Shown: positions 16,868 to 24,756, counted from the stretch's first letter. The stretch is DNA of 29,890 bases from an uncultured Porphyromonadaceae bacterium (GCA_937989585.1 CALKRW010000008.1:1-29890); one strand, 5' to 3'. Numbers and translations: made by a program. Notes: generated by a model not told the origin, from the sequence alone.

Positions 16868-18262
16868 TTACTGCGCCGGATCGACTGTCAGGCCGGGAGA
16901 GTCGGAACTGACTATCACGGGACGCCCGTCGGAGACATTGGCGGTCACGCGCAGATTGCTGAAGCGGATGCCTTTGGTGTGGTTGAGCCAGAATCCCTGA
17001 GCCGGAAGTATGCCCCACATGGTCGATTCGGGGTAGTCGGCGATTTTTTCGTCGGCGGGTGCCTTGACGGCCTTCTGTCCTCCGGCGTGGCGTATGCTGA
17101 TGTTGCGCAGTTCGACGTCCTCGACGGGATGGCCCTCGATACCGGTTATCGAGCACCCCCCGGGGCCGGCGTCATCTATCATTATGTCGTGAAGTACAAT
17201 GCCGCGGATGATGCCGACGCCGCTGACCGGAACATCCGGCGAATAGGCCCTGGCGCGGTTGGCCAGGCGTATGAAGATCGGGCACTGGGTGCCGCGTATC
17301 ACGCAGTCGGCGATGTCGACATTCTCCATCGTGCCGCCGTCCACTATCTCAAGCGAGATGGCCGAGTGGCCGATGCCGCCCTCGTAGCCGAAATACTGCG
17401 TCGACTGGTCGTCGGAAGGCTTGACGCAGACACCCCGCACGACGATGTTGCGGAAGCCGCCGTTGGTCTCGGTGCCGAGTTTGATGGCGTTGCAGTGTGA
17501 CGAGACGGTGCAGTTGGAGATGGTGATGTCCTCGCACAGACGCGGCGACGTCGACTTCAGGGTGATGCCGTCATCGTCCGAGTCGGCAGTCATGTTGCTG
17601 ACAGTGACGTTGTGGCAGCCGTCGAGGTCGAGGGCGTCGTTGTTGAAATTGTTGCGGTTGAACACACGGATGCCGTCGATGCGCACGCGGTCGCATGCGA
17701 GATAGTGCTGCATCCAGCATCCGGAGTTGCGCAGCGTGACGCCTGTCACGGTCACGTCGCTGCACTGTATGAATCGCAGGAGGTGGGGTCGCGTGATACC
17801 CTCGTCGTTCCATGACAGTTTAGGGAAGGCCCGGCCACGTCCGTCGATGGTGCCGAGGCCTGTAATGGCCACGTGCGAGGCCGAGTCGGCGTAGACCAGC
17901 TGGACGGTAGGCGTGTGGGTGCGCAGCGAGACATAGGATGTGCGGACGGGAGTGTAGTCGGCGATGTCTGTGCTGCCGTAGAGTGTGGCGCCGCTCTCAA
18001 GGTGGAGTTCGACGCCTGAGCGCAGGAATATGCTGCCGGTCTTGAACGCACCGGCGGGAACGAGAACACGGCCTCCGCCGGCCGTGGCGCAGGCGTCGAT
18101 TGCGGCCTGTATGGCACGGGTCGAAAGGCGTGTGGTGTCGCTGACGGCGCCGTACGCGCAGATGTCGTAGACGGCACTGCGTGCGGCCGGGGCGGACAGG
18201 ACGGCGAGTAAGAGGATGATGGCCGGGAGAAGGCCCTGACCGGATGTGGATTTTATTTTCAT
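16868..18262 (-). CDS. Glycoside hydrolase family 28 (polygalacturonase-like) enzyme
   Basis: A 464-residue secreted enzyme predicted to cleave galacturonic-acid linkages in pectin, probably in the periplasm. A signal peptide runs to about residue 29 (PAARSA). AVYDICAYGAVSDTTRLSTR and ATAGGGRVLVPAG are the GH28/pectate-lyase-like beta-helix opening. Active-site regions are NNDALDLDG (about 207-215), ADSDDDGITLK (Asp 230-231) and SSHCNAIKLGTE (His256), the arrangement of the Bacteroidetes GH28 subgroup rather than the fungal NTD/GHG/RIK form. Length is normal. It is a single gene downstream of tRNA-Leu and its terminator. A CE12-like esterase and an acetylesterase for the same class of substrate lie about 6.5 kb away; no SusC/SusD pair is in the window. 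Confidence 0.9.
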   Translation of the reverse strand: MKIKSTSGQGLLPAIILLLAVLSAPAARSAVYDICAYGAVSDTTRLSTRAIQAAIDACATAGGGRVLVPAGAFKTGSIFLRSGVELHLESGATLYGSTDIADYTPVRTSYVSLRTHTPTVQLVYADSASHVAITGLGTIDGRGRAFPKLSWNDEGITRPHLLRFIQCSDVTVTGVTLRNSGCWMQHYLACDRVRIDGIRVFNRNNFNNDALDLDGCHNVTVSNMTADSDDDGITLKSTSPRLCEDITISNCTVSSHCNAIKLGTETNGGFRNIVVRGVCVKPSDDQSTQYFGYEGGIGHSAISLEIVDGGTMENVDIADCVIRGTQCPIFIRLANRARAYSPDVPVSGVGIIRGIVLHDIMIDDAGPGGCSITGIEGHPVEDVELRNISIRHAGGQKAVKAPADEKIADYPESTMWGILPAQGFWLNHTKGIRFSNLRVTANVSDGRPVIVSSDSPGLTVDPAQ

Positions 18263-18311
18263 GGTTTAATGCTGACGATTTGCGGGATAATCGGGAGGCT
18301 GTGGGGTGGGG

Positions 18312-18351
18312 GAGAAAACAAGAAGGCCTCAGGAAGCGACACCTCCTGAGG
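18312..18351 (-). terminator. Terminator of tRNA-Leu
   Basis: TCCTGAGG (18344-18351) and CCTCAGGA (18327-18334) form a perfect 8-bp stem with a 9-base loop. On the minus strand it is followed by a T-rich CCTTCTTGTTTTC. It lies 12 bases after the tRNA 3' end. Confidence 0.8.
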
Positions 18352-18363
18352 ACCGTCTTGCGG

Positions 18364-18447
18364 TGCCCGAAGCGGGACTCGAACCCGCACAGCCGCAATG
18401 GCCAAGGGATTTTAAGTCCCTCGTGTCTACCATTCCACCATTCGGGC
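18364..18447 (-). tRNA. tRNA-Leu (anticodon UAA)
   Basis: An 84-base class II tRNA. The acceptor stem GCCCGAA pairs with TTCGGGC. The D region GGTGGAATGGTAGACAC, the anticodon loop CTTAAAA (anticodon TAA at 18412-18414), a long variable arm and the T arm GCGGGTTCGAGTCCCGC are all visible. The discriminator is A (18364) and the CCA end is not encoded. A perfect promoter and a terminator flank it. Confidence 0.96.
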
Positions 18448-18462
18448 GGCCAATGTGCACTG

Positions 18463-18493
18463 CAAAGGTAAGAAAAATTTCCCCCACAGCAAA
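18463..18493 (-). promoter_or_regulatory. Promoter of tRNA-Leu
   Basis: On the minus strand: TTTG (18490-18493), 19 bases, TACCTTTG (18463-18470). This is a full match to the Bacteroidetes sigma-ABfr consensus, with the tRNA starting 15 bases further on. Confidence 0.88.
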
Positions 18494-18505
18494 ATTATTA
18501 AGCAC

Positions 18506-18571
18506 TAAGTCATAGTGATGAGTGACGGATTGGCGGGTTGGCGCTGCTTCGTAACTCAGCCTTCTGACTTA
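18506..18571. repeat. Two inverted copies of a dispersed 21-bp word at the LicD gene 3' end
   Basis: 18506-18526 (starting TAAGTCA, ending GAGTGAC) and 18551-18571 (starting GTAACTCA, ending CTTCTGACTTA) are inverted copies matching at 16 of 21 positions. The second copy contains the LicD stop codon. Related copies lie after guaB and after the first isomerase gene. The pair can fold into an imperfect hairpin. Confidence 0.65.
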
Positions 18572-19377
18572 AACTCTCTGTACGGATGCTCCAGGTCCAG
18601 GTAGTCGAAATTATGCTGGAAGCGGTCTTCGGGCGGCGGCGGAGTCATGTAGTCGGCGCCGTACATGCACTTCAGGTACGGGTCGTAGTCAGCTATGCCC
18701 ATGACCTCGTGTCCCTCGAACATGTAGGGCCTGAACGTGCCGATGATGCTCTTGGGCAGAACCTTCCCGGCGCCGTCGGTGAAACTGCTCGCCATCTCGC
18801 ACTTGTCGTAGTCTTCGGCGGTCATGACACGGCGCATGGCACGCTGGATGCCCTGCATGGTGTAGGCCTTGCGTACGGCGAGAGGAAGCCATGACTCGGG
18901 ACCGTGGCCGTGGCGGTAAGGGTCGCGGTGCACAAAGTAGAGCATCTTCTTGAGATAGTTGTAGCGCGCGCAGCGCCAGTGGCGAAGCATAGTGTTGGAA
19001 CTGTGGCCGTCGAACGGGAATATGTCGATGTAGCATCCGCCGAGATAGTACAGGTGGCGTCGCTCGATCAGAGTTGTACGTGCGTCCTGGATCTTGCCGA
19101 AGGGCAGGGGGTACTTCGGGTCGTTCTCGGCGCAGACAAATTCGAGATGCTCGGGCAGCCATTCTTTACAGTGGGCTATCAGCCGCTCGTAGTCGGGACG
19201 CGGCATCGAGCAGTCCAGGTCGTCGTCCCAGGGAATGAAACCTCCGTGGCGGACGGCGCCGAGCAGAGTGCCGCCGCAGATGCAGTAGCGCAGCGAGTGC
19301 TCGCGGCACACCTTGTCGAAGGCGAGAAGAATCTCGAGCAGACGTCCCTGAAGTTGTTTTATGTCGTAGGAAGGCAT
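18556..19377 (-). CDS. LicD-family phosphotransferase-like protein
   Basis: A 273-residue cytoplasmic protein of the LicD/fukutin nucleotidyltransferase-like group, members of which attach phosphocholine or other phospho-substituents to surface glycans. The diagnostic stretch is CGGTLLGAVRHGGFIPWDDD followed by LD at about residues 34-55, with the catalytic Asp cluster. VCREHSLRYCI precedes it, and YYLGGCYIDIFPFDG at about residue 110 carries the next conserved acidic site. Length is normal. It has ATG at 19377, 132 bases after the HAD gene. Its stop lies inside a dispersed repeat. A role in modifying LPS or capsule is likely, but the group transferred cannot be told. Confidence 0.9.
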   Translation of the reverse strand: MPSYDIKQLQGRLLEILLAFDKVCREHSLRYCICGGTLLGAVRHGGFIPWDDDLDCSMPRPDYERLIAHCKEWLPEHLEFVCAENDPKYPLPFGKIQDARTTLIERRHLYYLGGCYIDIFPFDGHSSNTMLRHWRCARYNYLKKMLYFVHRDPYRHGHGPESWLPLAVRKAYTMQGIQRAMRRVMTAEDYDKCEMASSFTDGAGKVLPKSIIGTFRPYMFEGHEVMGIADYDPYLKCMYGADYMTPPPPEDRFQHNFDYLDLEHPYREFKSEG

Positions 19378-19446
19378 ATTTCGATTGGTTTTATATTCTT
19401 TTTAGGATATGTTAATTGCTTACGGCGAGTTGCCCGGCTTTTACAT

Positions 19447-19470
19447 CTATTTAGGAAACTATTTAGGAAA
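19447..19470. repeat. Perfect 12-bp tandem duplication
   Basis: CTATTTAGGAAA occurs twice without a gap (19447-19458, 19459-19470) between the LicD and HAD genes. GTTAATTG also occurs at 19411, 19472 and 19509 in this short AT-rich spacer. No promoter consensus was seen for LicD. Confidence 0.75.
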
Positions 19471-19509
19471 CGTTAATTGAAGTCGATGTGTCGTTCGGTT
19501 TCACATAAG

Positions 19510-20115
19510 TTAATTGATAACGGTGAACTTTATGCCGAGTCCCTTGACACGAGCAACTGTCTCCGCCGAAGGGGACACAAGCACCACCTCGCGGAACGCA
19601 TGCATCAGCGGGATGTCATCGCTGTGGTCCGTGTACAGCGTATAGGGTTCGACTGGAGGACCCGGCTTGATGAACTCGCGGATGCGCCGGAGTTTTTCCT
19701 CGCCGCGGCACTCAGTCCGTCCGGGGTTATCCTCCATCCGGGTCGCGACATAAGGACCGTCCCAGATCCACGGCACATAGGTTTCCGGAGCAGCCGTTGC
19801 GAGCAGGCGCGCATAATGACCTTTCAGCGCATCCCTGACGGCCGGATTTATCATCGGCTCAACCCGCGTCCTGAAGTCCTCGCGCAGACTATTGTCCTCC
19901 GGGTCGATGAGGCCGCAGATGCCGAACTTCATTGTCCTGTGCCCCACAAGATGCAGGCGCCGCAACGCGAGCAGCCCGAGCGTCCGAAGCAACTTGCCGA
20001 ACGCCCGACGGCGGACCATCTGCGCGATGCCACACCTTATATATATATGTAGCGTATTCCCCCGCACGTATGTGCCGTCAAGGTCAGTCACTGTCAGCGC
20101 GTGTCGTATGGCCAT
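19510..20115 (-). CDS. HAD-superfamily hydrolase
   Basis: A 201-residue phosphatase-like protein. Motif I is TDLDGTYVRGNT with the nucleophile Asp11 and acid Asp13. The C-terminal motif IV is YTDHSDDIPLM, with the magnesium-binding Asp pair. The spacing and the NT after motif I resemble SerB-like HAD-IB enzymes. The ATG at 20115 is chosen because it puts motif I at the N-terminus, as is normal, and leaves 11 bases to the phosphoribosyltransferase stop; a longer frame would overlap that gene. The two are almost certainly co-transcribed. The substrate is unknown; a phosphorylated sugar or nucleotide linked to the partner enzyme is a guess. Confidence 0.85.
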   Translation of the reverse strand: MAIRHALTVTDLDGTYVRGNTLHIYIRCGIAQMVRRRAFGKLLRTLGLLALRRLHLVGHRTMKFGICGLIDPEDNSLREDFRTRVEPMINPAVRDALKGHYARLLATAAPETYVPWIWDGPYVATRMEDNPGRTECRGEEKLRRIREFIKPGPPVEPYTLYTDHSDDIPLMHAFREVVLVSPSAETVARVKGLGIKFTVIN

Positions 20116-20126
20116 AAGCAAAAAAC

Positions 20127-20681
20127 CTATTCTGTGAAGTCTTTCGACCACGGGAAGCGGACAAGGCGCCGGTCGGAGTAAAGCCTGTAGTCCGGCTCGA
20201 CAAGATGACGCCTGGTGGTGACGTTTATCACCGCGGTCGCCACGCTTGCTCCGGGGGCGATGCGACGCACGGCCTCGAGTACGCGTTGCATGGTCACGCC
20301 GCTGTCGATGGCGTCGTCCACGATGAGTATCCGTTTGGCGGGGGCTATAGCCTCGCGGCGGCTGTCATTGATGATGATTGGGTCGAGAGGCCCCTTGCGG
20401 TTATTGTATATGGCGGCCTCGGCCACACGCATCGCGTCGCGCATCCACACCGGCAGGCGCCGTATGACCTTCCACAACGCTCCGCAGCGGCTCTTGATGG
20501 CCGTTGTCGGGCGCCGCGCGGTTACGGAAACGTGGGGTACGTCAGTATACATTCCGCGGGCAACGATCTCGCCACCTGTGGCGATGCCGACTATCAGGTC
20601 GGGATTGAATTCCATGGTCATGGCTTCGAGCCGTCGGCATGCGTCGGCGAAAGCCTCATTGCCGAGAGTGGTCACTTTCAT
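20127..20681 (-). CDS. Type I phosphoribosyltransferase-family protein
   Basis: A 184-residue protein with the PRPP-binding loop ILIVDDAIDSGVTM at about 118-131 and the upstream DLIVGIATGGEIVARG at about 28-43, the two key parts of type I phosphoribosyltransferases. The hood region that sets base specificity (AIKSRCGALWKVIRRLPVWM) is not one I recognise, so it may make or salvage a nucleotide or act as a regulator. It is the first gene of a unit with the HAD hydrolase. A perfect promoter ends only six bases before the ATG at 20681, implying a nearly leaderless mRNA or an internal start such as Met21. It is divergent from guaB. Confidence 0.87.
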   Translation of the reverse strand: MKVTTLGNEAFADACRRLEAMTMEFNPDLIVGIATGGEIVARGMYTDVPHVSVTARRPTTAIKSRCGALWKVIRRLPVWMRDAMRVAEAAIYNNRKGPLDPIIINDSRREAIAPAKRILIVDDAIDSGVTMQRVLEAVRRIAPGASVATAVINVTTRRHLVEPDYRLYSDRRLVRFPWSKDFTE

Positions 20682-20686
20682 GAGCG

Positions 20687-20717
20687 CAAATGTAGCAATT
20701 TGCCGTGAAACCGCAAA
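20687..20717 (-). promoter_or_regulatory. Promoter of the phosphoribosyltransferase-HAD unit
   Basis: On the minus strand: TTTG (20714-20717), exactly 19 bases, TACATTTG (20687-20694). The expected start of transcription is near 20683, practically at the annotated ATG. Confidence 0.85.
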
Positions 20718-20787
20718 ACAAACTTTTCCCCGCCCCCACGTTTACCCTTACCAAACCTCCCACAACTCCCATTCTTCCCGTCTCCCT

Positions 20788-20803
20788 AATCCCTGAAACT
20801 TAA
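20788..20803. repeat. Short copy related to the dispersed 3'-end word
   Basis: AATCCCTGAAACTTAA differs at two positions from CATCCCTGACACTTAA at 24561-24576. It lies in the divergent phosphoribosyltransferase-guaB spacer. Confidence 0.4.
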
Positions 20804-20816
20804 AAATGAAAATTTT

Positions 20817-20848
20817 TTTCTCCCTCTCGGGAAAAATTCGTACCTTTG
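20817..20848 (+). promoter_or_regulatory. Promoter of guaB
   Basis: TACCTTTG (20841-20848) matches the -7 consensus fully. The -33 position holds TTTC (20817-20820) at a 20-base spacing, so that box is weak. The predicted leader is about 36 bases. Confidence 0.75.
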
Positions 20849-20887
20849 CGTGCAATAAAAAACAAACTATTCAATCCATCACATCAC

Positions 20888-22366
20888 ATGTCTTTTATTG
20901 CAGATAGAGTTCAGATGGACGGCCTCACCTTCGATGACGTCCTTCTCATTCCGGCCTATTCTGACGTCCTTCCCCGCGACGTCAAACTCAAGACCCGTTT
21001 TTCACGCAACATCACTCTGAACATTCCCCTTGTCTCGGCGGCCATGGACACCGTCACCGAGTCCGCTCTCGCCATTGCCATCGCACGCGAGGGTGGCATC
21101 GGCGTCATCCACAAGAACATGTCCATCGCCGAGCAGGCACGTCAGGTGCATACGGTCAAGCGTGCCGAGAACGGCATGATCTACGACCCCGTGACTATAT
21201 CTGCTGACGCTACCGTCGGCGACGCCCTCGACATGATGGCCGAGTACCACATCGGCGGTATTCCCGTCGTCAATCCCGACCGGATGCTCGTAGGCATCGT
21301 CACCAACCGTGACCTGCGTTTCGAGAAGAATCTCTCCCGTCCCGTCGCCGAGGTCATGACATCCGAGAACCTCGTGACCACCGACGCCTCGACCGACCTC
21401 GACGCCGCCGCCGAGATACTTCAGGAGCACAAGATCGAGAAACTTCCCGTGGTCGACCACGACGGACGCCTTGTCGGTCTCGTGACATACAAGGACATCA
21501 CCAAGGCCAAGGACAAGCCGAACGCATGCAAGGACCGTCTGGGACGTCTCCGCGTTGCCGCAGGCATCGGTGTCACACCCGACTTCATGCAGCGTGCCGA
21601 CGCTCTCGTCGAGGCAGGCGTCGACGCACTCGTCATCGACACCGCACACGGTCACTCCGCAGGCGTCATCGGCGTACTCCGCGCCGTCAAGGAAAAATAC
21701 CCCAGCATCGACGTCGTTGTCGGCAACATCGCCACCGGCGAGGCCGCACGCTACCTCGTCGAGAACGGCGCCGACGGCGTGAAGGTCGGCATCGGTCCCG
21801 GCTCAATCTGCACCACCCGCGTAATCGCCGGCGTCGGAGTGCCCCAGTTGTCTGCGGTCTACGACGTGGCCAAGGCCCTGAGCGGCACCGGTGTCCCCCT
21901 CATAGCCGACGGAGGCATACGCTACTCCGGCGACATCGTCAAGGCCCTCGCCGCTGGCGGCCACTCGGTTATGCTCGGCGGCATGCTCGCCGGCGTCGAG
22001 GAATCACCCGGCGACACCGTCATCTTCAATGGCCGCAAATACAAGACCTACCGTGGCATGGGCTCCCTCGAGGCCATGGAGAAGGGCTCCAAGGACCGCT
22101 ACTTCCAGGGCAACGAGAAAGATTCCAAGAAACTCGTTCCCGAAGGCATCGCCGCCCGCGTTCCCTACAAGGGCTCGCTCTACGAGGTTGTCTACCAGAT
22201 GATCGGTGGTCTCCGGGCCGGCATGGGCTACTGTGGCGCCCACGACATCGAGCAGCTCCACTCGGCAAAATTCACGCGCATCACCGGTGCCGGTGTCGCC
22301 GAGTCGCACCCCCACGACGTCGCCATCACCTCCGAGGCCCCCAACTACAGCGTCTCCGCAAAGTAA
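20888..22366 (+). CDS. guaB: Inosine-5'-monophosphate dehydrogenase
   Basis: A 492-residue cytoplasmic enzyme that oxidises IMP to XMP with NAD+, the committed step of GMP synthesis. The sequence opens ADRVQMDGLTFDDVLLIPAY as is usual. Two CBS domains occupy about 95-210 (MIYDPVTISADATVGDAL onward). The active-site loop GIGPGSICTTRVIAGVG contains the catalytic Cys308. YRGMGSLEAM and the flap region YKGSLYEVVYQMIGGLRAGM with YCGAHDI follow. The ATG at 20888 gives the standard length; the frame extends upstream into the promoter. The last codons and stop lie within a 27-bp perfect repeat that recurs just downstream. Confidence 0.98.
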   Translation: MSFIADRVQMDGLTFDDVLLIPAYSDVLPRDVKLKTRFSRNITLNIPLVSAAMDTVTESALAIAIAREGGIGVIHKNMSIAEQARQVHTVKRAENGMIYDPVTISADATVGDALDMMAEYHIGGIPVVNPDRMLVGIVTNRDLRFEKNLSRPVAEVMTSENLVTTDASTDLDAAAEILQEHKIEKLPVVDHDGRLVGLVTYKDITKAKDKPNACKDRLGRLRVAAGIGVTPDFMQRADALVEAGVDALVIDTAHGHSAGVIGVLRAVKEKYPSIDVVVGNIATGEAARYLVENGADGVKVGIGPGSICTTRVIAGVGVPQLSAVYDVAKALSGTGVPLIADGGIRYSGDIVKALAAGGHSVMLGGMLAGVEESPGDTVIFNGRKYKTYRGMGSLEAMEKGSKDRYFQGNEKDSKKLVPEGIAARVPYKGSLYEVVYQMIGGLRAGMGYCGAHDIEQLHSAKFTRITGAGVAESHPHDVAITSEAPNYSVSAK

Positions 22367-22421
22367 GTACGAGGTCACAGTGACAGGTGACGAAGCAAAG
22401 TAAGTACGAGGTCACAGTGAC
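22358..22421. repeat. 27-bp perfect direct repeat spanning the guaB stop
   Basis: 22358-22384 and 22395-22421 are identical over 27 bases, with a 37-base period. Each starts GCAAAGTAAGTACGAG and ends in the palindrome GTCACAGTGAC. A third fragment TTGCAAAGTAAA follows at about 22425. The first copy includes the last two guaB codons and its stop. Confidence 0.9.
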
Positions 22422-22442
22422 GGCTTGCAAAGTAAAAAGCCT

Positions 22443-22500
22443 CGTAACTCATAACTCATACTTATGACCTAAGCCACCCTTATATATACTTCTGACCTAA
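22443..22500. repeat. Dispersed 3'-end words downstream of guaB
   Basis: CGTAACTCATAACTCAT (22443-22459) runs into ATACTTATGACCTAA (22458-22472), which recurs as ATACTTCTGACCTAA (22486-22500) with a 28-base period. The same words occur at 24547 and 18551. Confidence 0.7.
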
Positions 22501-22551
22501 ATAATATTTTTCGCCCTCGCCTACAATATTGCGGGGGTGAATTGCGTTTAA

Positions 22552-22570
22552 CACAATGTGTCCCATTGTG
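22552..22570. promoter_or_regulatory. Perfect inverted repeat before the first isomerase gene
   Basis: CACAATG (22552-22558) and CATTGTG (22564-22570) flank a 5-base loop, 38 bases before the ATG at 22609. It could be an operator or leader hairpin. No complete promoter consensus was found in this 242-base spacer. Confidence 0.4.
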
Positions 22571-22608
22571 GCCTCGAACGAAATCAACATTATCAACATA
22601 CCGCAAAT

Positions 22609-24543
22609 ATGAAAAAGACCATTGTCTCTGCCGCTCTCGCTCTTGGCGCCGTATGTGCCATCGGCGCGGCCGTAGACTCCGATCCAGTGCTCATGACCGT
22701 GAACAGCAAGCCTGTCCACCGTAGCGAATTCGAGTATCTTTACCATAAGAACAACTCGCAGCAACTTCAGCCTCAGTCGCTCGACGAGTATGTAGACATG
22801 TTTGTCAACTACAAGCTCAAGGTAGCCGATGCTGAGGAAGTCGGTCTCGACACCACGAAGGATTTCCGCAGCGAATACGAGAAATTCCGCAACGAACTTG
22901 CCGAACCTTATCTCCGCGAGGAAGCCGCCTACGACTCGCTTGCCCGCGAGGCATACGGTCATCTCGGCAGTCTGCGCTATGTCCGCCACATAATGCTTCC
23001 TCTAGGCGAGACTCCCGAACAGATCCACGCTGCTGAGGCACGTATCGATTCCCTCCGGCAGGCCATCATCGACGGCACCGCCGACTGGGACGAGGTCGCC
23101 GCGAAATACTCGGTCGACGGCGGCTCGCGCAACAACGGCGGCATCATGGGATGGATGCCCGCGGGACGTTTCCCCTGGCCCTTCGAGGACATGGCCTACC
23201 GCACCGAGGTAGGCACCATCTCGCCGCGTGTAAACTCCGGCTTCGGCTATCACATCATACGCATTGACTCTGTCAAACCCAACCCTGGTGAGGTTCATGT
23301 CGAGCACATCCTCAGGCTCACCCAGGGCATGGACTCCGCCGCTACCGCACAGGTCGCCCTGCAGGTCGACTCTATCCGTGCCCTCCTTGCCGCCGGTGCC
23401 GACTTCGCCGACATGGCTAAGCGCGAGTCACAGGACCCCGGTTCCGCATCCCGTGGCGGTGACCTCGGCTGGTTCGGCATGGGCATGATGGTCAAGCCAT
23501 TCGAGAATGCCGCCTTCGCACTCAAGGATGGCGAACTCTCCGGACCCGTCAAGACCGCCTACGGCTACCACATCCTACACAAACTCGGCTCGCGCTCTGT
23601 CGCGCCTTTCGAGGATATGCGTGAGCGCCTAATCTCCCAGATCAACAGCGACGACCGCGCCCTGATTCCGGTTCAGAAGAAAGTCGCCCGCCTGACGAAA
23701 CTCTTCGACGCCCGCTATGACGAGAAAGGCTTCAGGAAACTTCAGAAACTCATCGGCACGACCTATGACTCCGCCGCCGTCGAGCGCCTTAAGAAGTCCG
23801 ACATCGTCCTCATGCGAATCGGCAAGACTCCCGTAACTGTTGCCGAGGTCATGCCTTCGGTTCCCGTATCCGCTGCCATCCCTGCAGCCGATGCCGTTAA
23901 GGTCATCCGCCGCTCTGCCGAGCGAGTCATGCAGGAGCGTCTCTTCGACCGCGAGCGTGATGCCCTCGTCGACACCAACCCCGAGTACCGCAACCTCATT
24001 GGCGAGTACCGCGACGGCATCCTCCTGTTTGCCCGCGCCACCGATGTTGTCTGGGACCGCGCATCCAAGGAGCCCGAGGAACTCGAGAAATTCTTCCGGC
24101 GCAACCGCGACAAATACACCTGGGACCAGCCGAAGTTCAAGGGATACATCGTCATGGCAAAGAACGACTCCGTCCTTGCCGAGGCCCGCGCATACACCGA
24201 TTCCATTGGCAGTGCCGCTGCCGTTTCATCTGACTTTGTCAAGGACATGCGCGCTCGTTTTGGCCGTAACATCAAGGTCGAGCGCGTCATAGCCGCCAAG
24301 GGCGACAACGCCATCACCGACTTCCTGGCCTTCGGCGGTGAGAAGCCTGCCGATAATCCCACGGGGTGGAACTGCTATTATGCTTTCATGGGCCGCGTTG
24401 TCGACCGGCCCGAGGAGGCTGCCGATGTCCGCGGAGCAGTCACAACCGACTTCCAGAACGAACTTGAGAAGAAGTGGGTCGAGGCCCTTCGCGCCAAATA
24501 CCCCGTCACCATCGACCGCTCCGTCCTCTCCACAGTCAAATAA
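22609..24543 (+). CDS. Periplasmic peptidyl-prolyl isomerase with two parvulin domains (PpiD/SurA-like)
   Basis: A 644-residue exported chaperone and isomerase for outer-membrane or secreted proteins. The N-terminal signal peptide MKKTIVSAALALGAVCAIGA is followed by a SurA-like N-domain (VLMTVNSKPVHRSEFEYLYH). Parvulin domains lie at about 122-220 (RYVRHIMLPLGE to GFGYHIIRIDSV) and 228-327 (VHVEHILRLTQG to AYGYHILHKLGS). A long C-terminal region, about 330-644, is charged and not assigned; it may be a second chaperone part. The ATG at 22609 is set by the signal peptide. The gene lies in the guaB neighbourhood and ends before a strong terminator. Family sure; whether both isomerase domains are active is not. 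Confidence 0.92.
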   Translation: MKKTIVSAALALGAVCAIGAAVDSDPVLMTVNSKPVHRSEFEYLYHKNNSQQLQPQSLDEYVDMFVNYKLKVADAEEVGLDTTKDFRSEYEKFRNELAEPYLREEAAYDSLAREAYGHLGSLRYVRHIMLPLGETPEQIHAAEARIDSLRQAIIDGTADWDEVAAKYSVDGGSRNNGGIMGWMPAGRFPWPFEDMAYRTEVGTISPRVNSGFGYHIIRIDSVKPNPGEVHVEHILRLTQGMDSAATAQVALQVDSIRALLAAGADFADMAKRESQDPGSASRGGDLGWFGMGMMVKPFENAAFALKDGELSGPVKTAYGYHILHKLGSRSVAPFEDMRERLISQINSDDRALIPVQKKVARLTKLFDARYDEKGFRKLQKLIGTTYDSAAVERLKKSDIVLMRIGKTPVTVAEVMPSVPVSAAIPAADAVKVIRRSAERVMQERLFDRERDALVDTNPEYRNLIGEYRDGILLFARATDVVWDRASKEPEELEKFFRRNRDKYTWDQPKFKGYIVMAKNDSVLAEARAYTDSIGSAAAVSSDFVKDMRARFGRNIKVERVIAAKGDNAITDFLAFGGEKPADNPTGWNCYYAFMGRVVDRPEEAADVRGAVTTDFQNELEKKWVEALRAKYPVTIDRSVLSTVK

Positions 24544-24546
24544 CCC

Positions 24547-24576
24547 CGTAACTCGTAACTCATCCCTGACACTTAA
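24547..24576. repeat. Dispersed 3'-end word after the first isomerase gene
   Basis: CGTAACTCGTAACTCAT (24547-24563) differs at one base from 22443-22459 and is followed by CCCTGACACTTAA. It starts four bases after the stop codon. Confidence 0.7.
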
Positions 24577-24585
24577 TACCTCCTG

Positions 24586-24628
24586 ACAGGCGCTGCGCCC
24601 TCTTTCGGCCACCGCCTGTTTTTCTTTT
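24586..24628 (+). terminator. Terminator after the first isomerase gene
   Basis: ACAGGCG (24586-24592) pairs with CGCCTGT (24613-24619), with further GCC/GGC pairing inside, followed by TTTTTCTTTT. Confidence 0.82.
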
Positions 24629-24654
24629 CCTTAAGCCTATTTTTGGCCGGGAAG

Positions 24655-24685
24655 TTGTGCAACCCAAGAAAAAGGCTTAAATTTG
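24655..24685 (+). promoter_or_regulatory. Promoter of the esterase pair
   Basis: TTG (24655-24657), 20 bases, TAAATTTG (24678-24685), a full -7 match. The predicted leader is about 70 bases. The promoter, together with the terminator before it, makes the two esterase genes a separate unit. Confidence 0.8.
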
Positions 24686-24756
24686 CATTGACAATTATTA
24701 TCACATTTAAACACCACTGTAATAACATAAAGTCCTAATATCTAATCATTACCTAC

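Noticed and set aside
18364..18447. tRNA-Leu as an integration site for a mobile element
   Set aside because: No integrase, no direct repeat of the tRNA end, and normal flanking genes were seen.
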